A stretch of 64,000 bases of DNA, from assembly GCA_965119665.1 (NCBI GenBank), contig OZ221974.1:1240001-1304000 (forward strand), read 5' to 3'. The stretch comes from Dialister sp900541485 (GTDB taxonomy: Bacteria > Bacillota > Negativicutes > Veillonellales > Dialisteraceae). Both the position numbers and the translations under genes were made by a program. The notes beneath the pieces are model-generated. The model was not told where the DNA came from and searched no databases. It saw only the letters and a program-made list of their open reading frames with translations. Below are positions 1 to 7,771 of the stretch, piece after piece; the first letter of the stretch is position 1, and each line of letters starts with the position of its first letter.

Positions 1-1704
1 AAAAACAGCGGAAATTCCGCTAAAGATTTTGCCGATAAGTTGAGAACGGCCATTACGGATTCTAAAAGCGGCGGCGCCACTCTCGCCATCGGGGGCGGAA
101 ATAAAGCGGATTATACGCAGAAAACTTCTATCATCGGTGTCAATAACAAAGTGAACGGTACCGAGAATGCGGTCAGCAAATATAATTTTATTTCCGGCTA
201 TAAAAATACAGCCACGAACGTACAGCATGTATCGGTCATCGGGAGCGAAAATACGGTAACGGATACGAAAGGAAGCCTTGTGTTGGGAGATAAAAGGACT
301 GTTTCTAAGGCAGACGGCAGTATTATTCTCGGCTCATCGAAAAACGGGACAACGACCGGTGCGAAAAATGCAGTAGCCATCGGCAGTGAAGCAAATGTAA
401 CCAAAGATGGCGGAGTGGCTTTGGGCGCTAATTCCATAGCGTCTGTCGATAAAGGGGTGGCAGGATATGATCCGACTACGGGAATGGCTTCGACAGAAAC
501 CAATTCCACCTGGAAGGCTACATCAGCAGCTGTTTCTGTAGGTGACGTAGGAAATGGCATTACACGTCAGATTACCAGCGTAGCAGCGGGGATAGCGGAT
601 ACGGACGCTGTCAATGTGGCACAGTTAAAGCAAGCCGTTGCCGGAGCTTCTGCAGGTGGTGTAGATACGAGAAATATTGTAATTGCCGGTGAAAATGTAA
701 CTGTTGATGAAACTCCAAATGAAGACGGAAGCTCTACCTATAAAATTAATGTAAAGGCTGATGGACAGGTTGCAAGCGAGAATACCGGAATCGTAACCGG
801 TGGGACTGTGTATAATGAGACTCATGTAGCGAATGATGGCGTCTATATTAAGGCGGATAATACAGCCGGACAAAATCTGTCTATCTTGGACGGTCAAATA
901 AAGAACAATGCAGACAGCATTATTAACTTGGATAATCGAGTTAATAAACTGGGCGACCGGGTAGATAGAGTCGGTGCAGGGGCTGCTGCACTAGCGGCTC
1001 TTCATCCCCAAGATTTTGATCCGGATGATAAATGGGACTTTGCGGCCGGCTATGGAAATTATAAGAGTGCCAATGCAGTTGCCGTCGGTGCATACTACCG
1101 TCCCAATGAAGATACTATGTTCAGCTTGGGCGGATCTTTCGGCGGCGGTGAAAACATGGTGAATGTAGGTGTTTCTTGGAAACTCGGCCAGAAGAATACT
1201 ATTTCCCGTTCCCGTGTCTCGATAGCCAAGGATATGCTGGCCATGAAAAACCAGATTGAAGTGCTGACGAAAAAGCTGGAATCCTATGAATCAGGAAAGC
1301 CTGCCGGTGCAGTGAGTGTATCTGCCGGTGCGATAACCTTCCCGGATGTGCCTGAAAATCATTGGGCTTATGCGTATGTGAAATCTTTGGCAGACAAAGG
1401 ATATCTGCAGGGCTATCCGGATGGAGAATTCAAGGGGGACCGTGCGATGACCCGCTATGAATATGCGGCAATCATTTACCGGGCTTTACAAAACGGAGCG
1501 CCTTCTGACGGTACAATGGCTCGTTCTGTAGATGAGTTCGGACCTGAACTGGTTAAGGTACAAAATATTGACCGGTTCCGTGTAGATCGCATTTCCGGCA
1601 AGGATAACGACCGCAATAAAGTAGAACGTGTCCGCATCAATGATAAAGACAATGCAGCAAAAAATGATTATCGTGATGTCTATGGTTCACGTATAGCCAA
1701 ATAG
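1..1704 (+). CDS. Trimeric autotransporter adhesin (YadA-like) with C-terminal SLH domain, 5' truncated
   Basis: The frame is open from base 1, so the N-terminus, signal peptide and part of the head lie outside the window; 567 codons are visible. Head repeats of the left-handed beta-roll type (AIGxxN, LGxxRTVS, ALGANS) run to about base 480. A neck with the TDAVNVAQLK motif follows (about 600-630), then a coiled-coil stalk (about 890-970) and a YadA-type four-strand membrane anchor (about 975-1195, ending NVGVSWKLG). After the anchor comes a linker and one SLH repeat (about 1340-1500, FPDVPENHW to MTRYEYAAIIYRAL), then a basic/acidic tail. In known trimeric adhesins the barrel ends in the periplasm, so the SLH part should face peptidoglycan. 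It is probably a surface adhesin of a diderm Firmicute. Family call is firm; ligand unknown. Confidence 0.9.
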   Translation, partial: KNSGNSAKDFADKLRTAITDSKSGGATLAIGGGNKADYTQKTSIIGVNNKVNGTENAVSKYNFISGYKNTATNVQHVSVIGSENTVTDTKGSLVLGDKRTVSKADGSIILGSSKNGTTTGAKNAVAIGSEANVTKDGGVALGANSIASVDKGVAGYDPTTGMASTETNSTWKATSAAVSVGDVGNGITRQITSVAAGIADTDAVNVAQLKQAVAGASAGGVDTRNIVIAGENVTVDETPNEDGSSTYKINVKADGQVASENTGIVTGGTVYNETHVANDGVYIKADNTAGQNLSILDGQIKNNADSIINLDNRVNKLGDRVDRVGAGAAALAALHPQDFDPDDKWDFAAGYGNYKSANAVAVGAYYRPNEDTMFSLGGSFGGGENMVNVGVSWKLGQKNTISRSRVSIAKDMLAMKNQIEVLTKKLESYESGKPAGAVSVSAGAITFPDVPENHWAYAYVKSLADKGYLQGYPDGEFKGDRAMTRYEYAAIIYRALQNGAPSDGTMARSVDEFGPELVKVQNIDRFRVDRISGKDNDRNKVERVRINDKDNAAKNDYRDVYGSRIAK

Positions 1705-1750
1705 CGGTACGTTACGATAAAGAGAAGATAGAAACAGAAATATTAATAAA

Positions 1751-1792
1751 AGTCGGAGCTTGCAGAACATGTGCAAACTCCGACTTTTTTCT
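1751..1792 (+). terminator. Intrinsic terminator of the adhesin gene
   Basis: A 14-bp stem (AGTCGGAGCTTGCA with TGCAAACTCCGACT, one wobble) and a short loop are followed by six T residues. Confidence 0.9.
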
Positions 1793-1851
1793 GTCTATCG
1801 GATTAATGTTTTACAGATTTTATGCACAGCTCTGACATTTCTCTTACATCA

Positions 1852-1863
1852 TTTTGCTACAAT
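1852..1863 (+). promoter_or_regulatory. Putative extended -10 promoter of the phytase-like gene
   Basis: TGCTACAAT lies about 30 bases before the start codon, with the TG extension but no good -35 at the usual distance (a CTGACA sits about 20 bp upstream). The same TGCTACAAT string serves the large activase gene on the minus strand near 19.61 kb. Confidence 0.4.
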
Positions 1864-1892
1864 CTCAATATATCTATAGGAGGTGTAGCTGC

Positions 1893-3239
1893 ATGAATAA
1901 AAAATGGAGATACCGGATAGCTTTGGGACTGGCTTTGTCCTGCTGTCTGGGCATCGGGGCTGTGCGGGCTGATGAGGTACAGATCAAATCGTATATTGTA
2001 CATGCTGACTCGTACCAATTGCCATATATGGGCAGTGAAAAAACTTTTAATCACCATATCAACCCGGGATATGGTTCGGCTCTGGCTCTGAAAGGCATCA
2101 AAGCAGACGGGACACTCGAGTTTTATGCCATTACCGATCGTGGTCCTAATGGTGATATCCCGGGATATAGAAAAAACGGGAAGAAAATGAGCGGCAAATT
2201 TTTTCCGGTGCCTGATTTCGCACCGTCCATCGGTGTCATCACCGTACGTCCCGGGCAGAACCGGGCTGATATTACAGCATCAATCCCGCTGAAAGTCAAT
2301 GGCAGGGTAATTACAGGTAAACCTGTACCGGTCGGTATGACAGGTTCTACAAAGGAAATAGCACTCAGCTTTGATATGAAAGATCTGGGAACGGACGTAA
2401 ACGGTCTGGACACAGAAGGACTGGCTGTTGATAAAGATGGTCATTTCTGGATTAGTGACGAATACGGGCCATTTATTGTAAAAGCCGATAAAAACGGCAA
2501 TATACTGGAAAAATTTTCTCCCGGCGCAGGACTGCCGCATATACTTGCCAGCCGTGTTCCCAACCGGGGCAGTGAAGGGCTGACTATCGACGAAAACGGG
2601 CATATCTTTGCTCTTGTCCAGAGTCCGCTCAATGTTGATGGCAAAACAGCTAAAACGGCAAAATATACACGTATTGTAGAACTGGATCCGGTAACAAAAG
2701 AAACCAAGATGTATGCGTATCCTATCGATACGGGCTATAAAAATACAGGTGCAGCCAAGCTTGGCGATATGACGTCTATCGGTCATGGGCAGTTCCTTAT
2801 GATTGAACAGGGGAAACAGCACGGTGTCATGCAGAATCTTATTTATAAGATAGACCTGAATGAGGCTACTCCTGTAGCAGATAACGGAGATTTGGAATAT
2901 GGCCGTTTGGAAGGAAAACTGACACCTGCGAAAAAAGAACTCGTCTTGGATCTGCGCGCCCACGGCTGGAATATTGAAAAGGCTGAAGGCCTGGTATTAT
3001 TACCGGACCGCAGGACGATAGCCGTTGTCAACGACAATGATTTCGGTATGGACATCGATGTGCAGGATCCTAAAGTTCCGTCCGCCAACGTATCAGATTA
3101 TACTTATGACAGCGATAAAAAAGTCATGATATACGATAAAGACAAAACAGTTCATAAAATAGCGTTCCGTCTTAAGAAAAATGCAGCATCTGAGCAGGAA
3201 AGCCAGATATGGTTCTTCACATTGCCAAAAGCATTGTAA
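1893..3239 (+). CDS. Secreted esterase-like/phytase-like beta-propeller protein
   Basis: 448 residues. The ATG at 1893 is preferred over an upstream in-frame start because TAGGAGG lies 9 bases before it and the product then begins with a clean signal peptide (MNKKWRYRIALGLALSCC to about VRA|DE). The mature part resembles the 'esterase-like activity of phytase' family: YAITDRGPNGD near the N-terminus, GLDTEGLAVDKDGHFWISDEYGP, then SEGLTIDENGHIFALVQS, typical propeller blades with acidic turns. These proteins are exported; a phosphoesterase role is suggested for the family but the substrate here cannot be told. Monocistronic between two terminators. Confidence 0.8.
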   Translation: MNKKWRYRIALGLALSCCLGIGAVRADEVQIKSYIVHADSYQLPYMGSEKTFNHHINPGYGSALALKGIKADGTLEFYAITDRGPNGDIPGYRKNGKKMSGKFFPVPDFAPSIGVITVRPGQNRADITASIPLKVNGRVITGKPVPVGMTGSTKEIALSFDMKDLGTDVNGLDTEGLAVDKDGHFWISDEYGPFIVKADKNGNILEKFSPGAGLPHILASRVPNRGSEGLTIDENGHIFALVQSPLNVDGKTAKTAKYTRIVELDPVTKETKMYAYPIDTGYKNTGAAKLGDMTSIGHGQFLMIEQGKQHGVMQNLIYKIDLNEATPVADNGDLEYGRLEGKLTPAKKELVLDLRAHGWNIEKAEGLVLLPDRRTIAVVNDNDFGMDIDVQDPKVPSANVSDYTYDSDKKVMIYDKDKTVHKIAFRLKKNAASEQESQIWFFTLPKAL

Positions 3240-3262
3240 AAAAACTGCAACAGCAGATAATC

Positions 3263-3299
3263 AAAAAAGCCATGAGGAAATATCACTATGGCTTTTTTA
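3263..3299 (+). terminator. Intrinsic terminator after the phytase-like gene
   Basis: AAAAAAGCCAT pairs with ATGGCTTTTTT across a 14-base loop; A-run and T-run on the two sides would let it work in both directions. Confidence 0.85.
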
Positions 3300-3454
3300 T
3301 TTTGTGGGAAAATAAACCGTCGGACGGAAGACTATGAAAATCATATTGAATCATGCTGTGCCGCAGAAAATTCATTTAAATCGTTTTTGGGGGACTCGAA
3401 TCATCCGGTATGTAAAAAGATTGACCGCCGATTCTTTATTCCTCTGCGGGAATT

Positions 3455-3463
3455 TGCTATACT
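3455..3463 (+). promoter_or_regulatory. Putative extended -10 promoter for the gloA-tcdA operon
   Basis: TGCTATACT (TGN plus TATACT) lies 35 bases before the gloA start; no convincing -35 hexamer is seen. Confidence 0.4.
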
Positions 3464-3497
3464 TTAATTATGAATATTTTCGATATAGAGGTGGCCT

Positions 3498-3869
3498 ATG
3501 CATTTTACATTCAATCATAATAATTTCAATGTGCTGGACTTACAGAAAAGCATTTCTTTTTATGAAAAGGCGCTGGGACTTCATGTAGTCCGTGAGAAAA
3601 AAGCGGATGACGGTTCTTTTATACTCGTTTATCTCGGCGACGGGAAAACGGAGCATACTTTGGAACTCACTTGGCTGAGGGACAGAAAAGAACCGTATAA
3701 TCTGGGAGAAAATGAATTTCACCTTGCTTTTGTGACGGATGATTTTGAAAAAGCACATGCAAAGCATAAGGAAATGGGCTGTATCTGTTATGAAAATCCT
3801 GCAATGGGCATTTATTTCATCAGCGATCCCGACAATTATTGGATTGAAATTATTCCGGAAAAATTATGA
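3498..3869 (+). CDS. gloA: Lactoylglutathione lyase-like protein (glyoxalase I family)
   Basis: 123 residues, the usual length of a single vicinal-oxygen-chelate chain. The four metal-ligand positions of bacterial glyoxalase I can be placed at H7, E56, H75 and E117 (NHNNF, LELTW, FHLAF, WIEII). Such enzymes isomerise hemithioacetals of methylglyoxal in the cytosol; the thiol cofactor in an anaerobic Firmicute may not be glutathione. RBS is GAGGTGG seven bases before ATG. Its stop overlaps the next start (ATGA), so it is co-translated with tcdA. Confidence 0.85.
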   Translation: MHFTFNHNNFNVLDLQKSISFYEKALGLHVVREKKADDGSFILVYLGDGKTEHTLELTWLRDRKEPYNLGENEFHLAFVTDDFEKAHAKHKEMGCICYENPAMGIYFISDPDNYWIEIIPEKL

Positions 3870-4585
3870 TGAATCCTGTTTTTCAAAGAACAGCACGCCT
3901 GATTGGTGAAAAGGGACTGACGGTTTTAGCAGAGAAACGGGTCGTTGTTTTCGGTATCGGCGGTGTCGGTTCTTATGCGGCTGAGGCACTGGCAAGAAGC
4001 GGCGTGGGGCATCTCGTCTTTGTGGACAAAGATGTGGTGGATGTTTCCAACATCAACCGCCAGCTTGTAGCGGATTTTACTACTGTGGGACGGTATAAGG
4101 CGGAAGTGATGGCGGAAAGAGCCGGGCGGGTGAATGAAAATTGTGATGCCCGTGCAGAAATAAAATATTACCGGCCGGAGAACAGTGCATGGTTGGAAGA
4201 GCTTCATGCAGATTTTGTGATTGATGCTGTTGACGATGTACCTGCGAAAATTGCCCTGGCCTGTGAGTGCAGCCGTCTCGGAATTCCCATGATTTCCTCT
4301 ATGGGCACGGGAAACAGACTGCATCCGGAATGTCTTATGGTTTCCGATATTTACAAAACTTCGGTATGCCCTCTGGCAAGAAAAATCAGAAAAGCTTTAC
4401 GGGAAAAAGGAATTTCCCATTTGCCCGTTGTATATTCAACGGAGATTCCCGTGAAAGTACACGGCGAGGGACATGCCCCCGGTTCAGTTTCTTTTGTTCC
4501 TCCCGTTTCGGGTATGATGATGGCCGGGTATGCAGTGAGAAATTTGTTAAAGGAGGGCGGATATGACAACGATCAGACATCCTGA
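3866..4585 (+). CDS. tcdA: tRNA threonylcarbamoyladenosine dehydratase (TcdA/CsdL)
   Basis: 239 residues of the ThiF/E1-like superfamily. The ATP-binding GIGGVGS loop is at residues 30-36, followed by DxDxVDxSNxNRQ and, further on, a DAVDD segment and a cysteine in TSVCPLARK. TcdA converts t6A at tRNA position 37 to its cyclic form using ATP. Overlaps gloA by 4 bases and the next gene by 23 bases, an arrangement that implies translational coupling. Two adjacent ATG codons (3866 and 3869) could serve as the start; the first is kept. Confidence 0.9.
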   Translation: MMNPVFQRTARLIGEKGLTVLAEKRVVVFGIGGVGSYAAEALARSGVGHLVFVDKDVVDVSNINRQLVADFTTVGRYKAEVMAERAGRVNENCDARAEIKYYRPENSAWLEELHADFVIDAVDDVPAKIALACECSRLGIPMISSMGTGNRLHPECLMVSDIYKTSVCPLARKIRKALREKGISHLPVVYSTEIPVKVHGEGHAPGSVSFVPPVSGMMMAGYAVRNLLKEGGYDNDQTS

Positions 4586-5171
4586 GTGGATTACGCCTTC
4601 TGTCAACGGAGAGCCCCACTTCGGTTATGACCAGGAGTGGTATCCCCAGAAACGCCAGAAGCTGGCGGGGTGCGGGCCGACGGTAGGAGCGATGACGGTT
4701 GCCTATGTGCAAAGGAAACATAACGGAATTTCTGTCGCCACGAGAGACGCGGCGGAAAAAATCATGCTCCGGATCTGGAAATATGCAACGCCCCGTATGC
4801 ACGGACTGTATAGACCGAGGTGGTTGGGAGAGGGATTGAACGGTTATTTCCGCGATGAAAATCTTCCTTTCCGTGCAGAGGTGCTTTCCGTTTCTTCCGT
4901 GCGCCTTCTTGCACCCCCTCTTGACAAGGTAAAAGCTTTTATTGAAGAGGGAATCCGTGCCGATGCGCCTGTGGCATTTCTGAATCTCCACAGCGGCGGA
5001 GAGCCGATACCCTATCACTGGCACTGGATGCTTCTTGTGAGAGTTGAAGAAAAGGACGGACGTATTCTCTGTACCCTTTGGGACGAGGGAAAAGAATATA
5101 TTTTTGATTTGCCTTCCTGGCTTTCAAAAACAAAATTCGGCGGCGGATTTGTACGGATTGTCGGTTTGTAA
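4563..5171 (+). CDS. C39-like papain-fold cysteine peptidase, unknown substrate
   Basis: 202 residues without a signal peptide. A putative catalytic cysteine lies in AGCGPTVGA (C37), typical of the C39-like clan, with a histidine in YHWHWMLL (H152 or H154) and an acidic residue in LWDEG (D174) in the expected order Cys-His-Asp. The start sits inside tcdA behind AAAGGAGG. Being cytosolic and coupled to tcdA and gloA, it may act inside the cell. Family assignment is by motif order only; it may not be a peptidase. Confidence 0.65.
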   Translation: MTTIRHPEWITPSVNGEPHFGYDQEWYPQKRQKLAGCGPTVGAMTVAYVQRKHNGISVATRDAAEKIMLRIWKYATPRMHGLYRPRWLGEGLNGYFRDENLPFRAEVLSVSSVRLLAPPLDKVKAFIEEGIRADAPVAFLNLHSGGEPIPYHWHWMLLVRVEEKDGRILCTLWDEGKEYIFDLPSWLSKTKFGGGFVRIVGL

Positions 5172-5178
5172 AAAAAAT

Positions 5179-5213
5179 AAAAAGTGTCTTTCTCGGGAGA
5201 GGCACTTTTTTTA
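5179..5213 (+). terminator. Intrinsic terminator of the gloA-tcdA operon
   Basis: AAAAGTGTCT and AGAGGCACTTTTTTT form a stem with one wobble and a T-run of seven. Confidence 0.85.
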
Positions 5214-5278
5214 TGCATGCGATTTTGTATAATGAAATAGATAATTCATAAAATTAAGAAAATACGGAACAGAGAAAT

Positions 5279-6172
5279 ATGAAAAAATTTATCATCGGAA
5301 AAAGTGATGCCGGGAAAAGATTGGACCGTTTCATGGAAGAAGAGGCGGGCTGGCCGCGCAGTCTTTTAATGAAAGCGATACGGACAAAAAAACTGAAAGT
5401 GAACGGAAAGAAAGAGGAAGCGGCATATCGCACGGAAGAAGGCGATGAAATCGTTTCTTATGTGCTTGAGCGGACGAGGGGAAGTGATTTTTCCGTCGTT
5501 TATGAAGACGACAATATCCTGATTGCCGATAAAAAAGCGGGCCTTCTTTGCATGGACAGTACAGGAAAAACAAAGCACACTTTGATTGACGAGGTGAATG
5601 CGTATCTGGCGGAAAAGCGGGAAAAGTCGGCTTATATGGTGCACCGTATCGATTTTCATACGAGCGGACTTATGGTGATTGCCAAGACGGAAGAAAGCAA
5701 GGAAATTCTTGACAGACTGATCAAAAACAGGCAGATTCACAAAACGTATCTTTGTGTCGTTTTGGGAACGATGGAACAAAAGTCGGGAACGCTGACCCAT
5801 TATTTATTTAAAGATGCGAAGAGAAATAAGGTGTTTTTATCAACAGTTCCCGTAAAGGGCGCAAAAACGGCGGTGATGTCCTACCGTGTGAAAGAGGAAA
5901 AAAACGGATTTTCCCTTGTGGAATGTGATTTGCTGACAGGGAGAACGCACCAGATACGAAGCCAGCTTGCTTCTATCGGCCACCCTCTTCTCGGAGACGA
6001 TAAGTACGGGAAAAAAGAAATCAACCGGCGGTACAGGGAAAAAGGACAACTTCTTTGTGCTTGTCGTTTATCTTTTGAGATTAAGGAAAAAAGCATTTTG
6101 TCCTACCTGGACGGCCGCAGTTTTACGGTCCCGCAAGTATCTTTCAGAAATAAATATTTCTCCCGCCAATGA
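5279..6172 (+). CDS. RluA-family 23S rRNA/tRNA pseudouridine synthase
   Basis: 297 residues. An N-terminal S4-like RNA-binding domain (about 12-62, RLDRFMEEE to KKLKVNGK) is followed by the catalytic domain with HRIDFHTSGL; D125 is the predicted catalytic aspartate (usual motif HRLDxxTSG, here Ile for Leu). The GRTHQIRSQLASIGHPLLGD motif is intact. It should isomerise uridine to pseudouridine in rRNA or tRNA; the exact site cannot be read from sequence. Monocistronic; a TATAAT-like box lies about 45 bases upstream. Confidence 0.9.
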   Translation: MKKFIIGKSDAGKRLDRFMEEEAGWPRSLLMKAIRTKKLKVNGKKEEAAYRTEEGDEIVSYVLERTRGSDFSVVYEDDNILIADKKAGLLCMDSTGKTKHTLIDEVNAYLAEKREKSAYMVHRIDFHTSGLMVIAKTEESKEILDRLIKNRQIHKTYLCVVLGTMEQKSGTLTHYLFKDAKRNKVFLSTVPVKGAKTAVMSYRVKEEKNGFSLVECDLLTGRTHQIRSQLASIGHPLLGDDKYGKKEINRRYREKGQLLCACRLSFEIKEKSILSYLDGRSFTVPQVSFRNKYFSRQ

Positions 6173-6181
6173 TAAGATAAA

Positions 6182-6212
6182 CTGTTTTTTGTATGAAAAT
6201 TTCATAAAACAG
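6182..6212. repeat. Inverted repeat after the pseudouridine synthase gene
   Basis: TATGAAA and TTTCATA form a perfect inner stem around a single A, flanked by CTGTTTT and AAACAG. No T-run follows, so it could be a weak terminator or an operator for the transporter promoter just downstream. Confidence 0.45.
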
Positions 6213-6233
6213 ATAAAAATTTGAAAATTTGTA

Positions 6234-6262
6234 TTGGCAGAAAAGCGACTTTGCGTTATGAT
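6234..6262 (+). promoter_or_regulatory. Sigma-A-type promoter of the NSS transporter pair
   Basis: TTGGCA, 17-base spacer, TATGAT. Transcription should start near 6269, giving a leader of about 100 bases. Confidence 0.65.
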
Positions 6263-6285
6263 AATAAAAATATAACCGATAACCG

Positions 6286-6343
6286 AAGAACACGGGCAGA
6301 CAAAAAGGAGCGTTCCGAAGGAACAAAAGCAGGCCGTGTTCTT
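6286..6343 (+). promoter_or_regulatory. Structured leader of the NSS transporter operon
   Basis: AAGAACACGG (6286-6295) is perfectly complementary to CCGTGTTCTT (6334-6343). Inside lies a second hairpin, GTTCC-GAA-GGAAC (6312-6324). The outer arm is followed by TTTATTT, then the ribosome-binding site about 20 bases on. It could be an attenuator or an operator; no known riboswitch consensus was recognised. Confidence 0.5.
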
Positions 6344-6372
6344 TATTTAAAGAATTTATGGAGCAGAGGAAA

Positions 6373-7728
6373 ATGGGAGAAAGAGATGCATTCAAATCCC
6401 GTCTGGGATTTCTTTTAGTTAGCGCAGGTTGTGCGATCGGTATAGGGAACGTATGGAAGTTCCCCTATGTGGCAGGTCAGTACGGCGGCGCTGTTTTTGT
6501 TTTATTTTACCTGGCTTTTCTTGTACTCATGGGGATTCCTGTCATGACGATGGAACTTGCTGTCGGGCGGGGAAGCCGCAAAAGTGCGGTGCTGGGGTAT
6601 AAGAAACTGGAACCGGAAGGAAGTTTTTGGCATATCCACGGTTGGTTCTGTATTGCCGGTTGCTATTTGCTCATGATGTATTACACCACCGTATCAGGCT
6701 GGATGGTGGCGTATTTCTGGAAATTTATCAACGGTACGTTCAGCAATGTACCGAAGGAAGCTATGGGCGGTATTTTCGGTGCCATGCTCGGAAATCCTTT
6801 GGAAATGGGAATTTTTATGGCAATTACCGTTTTCGTCGGTTTTGCGGTTTGCGGTTTCGGCGTGCAGGGCGGACTCGAAAGGGTCAATAAGCTGATGATG
6901 ATGGGCCTTTTGATTCTGATTCTCGTACTTGCAGGAAACAGTTTGTTTTTAGAAGGCGGCGGAGAAGGGGTAAGGTTCTATCTTCTTCCCGACTGGGACA
7001 GAGCGGTCGAAGCAGGTATCGGAAATGTAGCGGCTGCCGCAATGAACCAGGCGTTTTTTACATTATCCCTCGGTATTGCGGCGATAGAAATTTTCGGCAG
7101 TTACATGTCGGATTCTTTTACGCTGACCGGTGAGGCCGTGCGCATTACACTGCTTGATACATTTGTGGCTTTTATGTCGGGACTGATTATTTTTCCCGCC
7201 TGCTTTGCCTATGGCGTTCATCCTGATCAGGGGCCGTCGCTTATTTTCATCACCTTGCCGCAGATTTTTACGCATATGCCGCTCGGAGAACTCTGGGGCG
7301 CTCTGTTTTTTGTATTCATGACATTTGCCAGCTTTTCAACGGTAACGGCCGTTTTCGAAAATCTGATTGCCTGCTCGATTGATAATTTCGGCTGGTCCCG
7401 CAAAAAAGCAGTTTTGGTGAACCTGGTACTTATTTTCTTCCTCAGCATTCCCTGTGTCCTCGGTTATAATTTGTGGAGCGACATGCATTTTATCGGGGCA
7501 AGAGATGTGCTGGACAGCGAAGATTTCATTGTAAGCAACCTGCTTCTTCCAGGAGGAGCACTCGTATATCTGCTCTTTTGCGTTACAAAATGGGGCTGGG
7601 GTTTCGACCGGTATATTGAGGAAGTCAATAAAGGCGACGGTATAAAAATGCCCGTTTTCTTAAAACCTTATTTCCGGTATGTTCTGCCCGTTTTGATTGC
7701 AGTCATTTTGATTCGCGGGCTGATCTGA
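6373..7728 (+). CDS. Sodium-dependent amino-acid symporter (NSS/SNF family), copy 1
   Basis: 451 residues. The ATG at 6373 is chosen over one five codons earlier because AGAGG sits before it and the product then aligns from residue 1 with the downstream paralogue (MGERDAF versus MEERDSF). TM1 carries the unwound sodium-site motif GCAIGIGNVWKFPY; about 11 hydrophobic segments follow, as in bacterial MhsT/TnaT proteins. Members import amino acids (often aromatic or branched) with sodium. Followed after 43 bases by a close paralogue; the two may be separate transporters with different substrates. Confidence 0.92.
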   Translation: MGERDAFKSRLGFLLVSAGCAIGIGNVWKFPYVAGQYGGAVFVLFYLAFLVLMGIPVMTMELAVGRGSRKSAVLGYKKLEPEGSFWHIHGWFCIAGCYLLMMYYTTVSGWMVAYFWKFINGTFSNVPKEAMGGIFGAMLGNPLEMGIFMAITVFVGFAVCGFGVQGGLERVNKLMMMGLLILILVLAGNSLFLEGGGEGVRFYLLPDWDRAVEAGIGNVAAAAMNQAFFTLSLGIAAIEIFGSYMSDSFTLTGEAVRITLLDTFVAFMSGLIIFPACFAYGVHPDQGPSLIFITLPQIFTHMPLGELWGALFFVFMTFASFSTVTAVFENLIACSIDNFGWSRKKAVLVNLVLIFFLSIPCVLGYNLWSDMHFIGARDVLDSEDFIVSNLLLPGGALVYLLFCVTKWGWGFDRYIEEVNKGDGIKMPVFLKPYFRYVLPVLIAVILIRGLI

Positions 7729-7734
7729 TAGAAA

Positions 7735-7756
7735 ATGCTTCGCTTACAAGAAGCAT
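7735..7756 (+). repeat. Short hairpin between the two NSS genes
   Basis: ATGCTTC and GAAGCAT around an 8-base loop, without a T-run; it may tune relative expression or stability of the two cistrons. Confidence 0.4.
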
Positions 7757-7771
7757 AAGGAGGAAAGAAGC

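Noticed and set aside
3334..3588. 84-codon ORF before and across the gloA start
   Set aside because: It has no RBS, overlaps the well-supported gloA start in another frame, and resembles no protein.
6286..6343. T-box leader for the amino-acid symporters
   Set aside because: No AGGGTGGNACCGCG-type T-box sequence and no specifier loop in the leader of about 100 bases.
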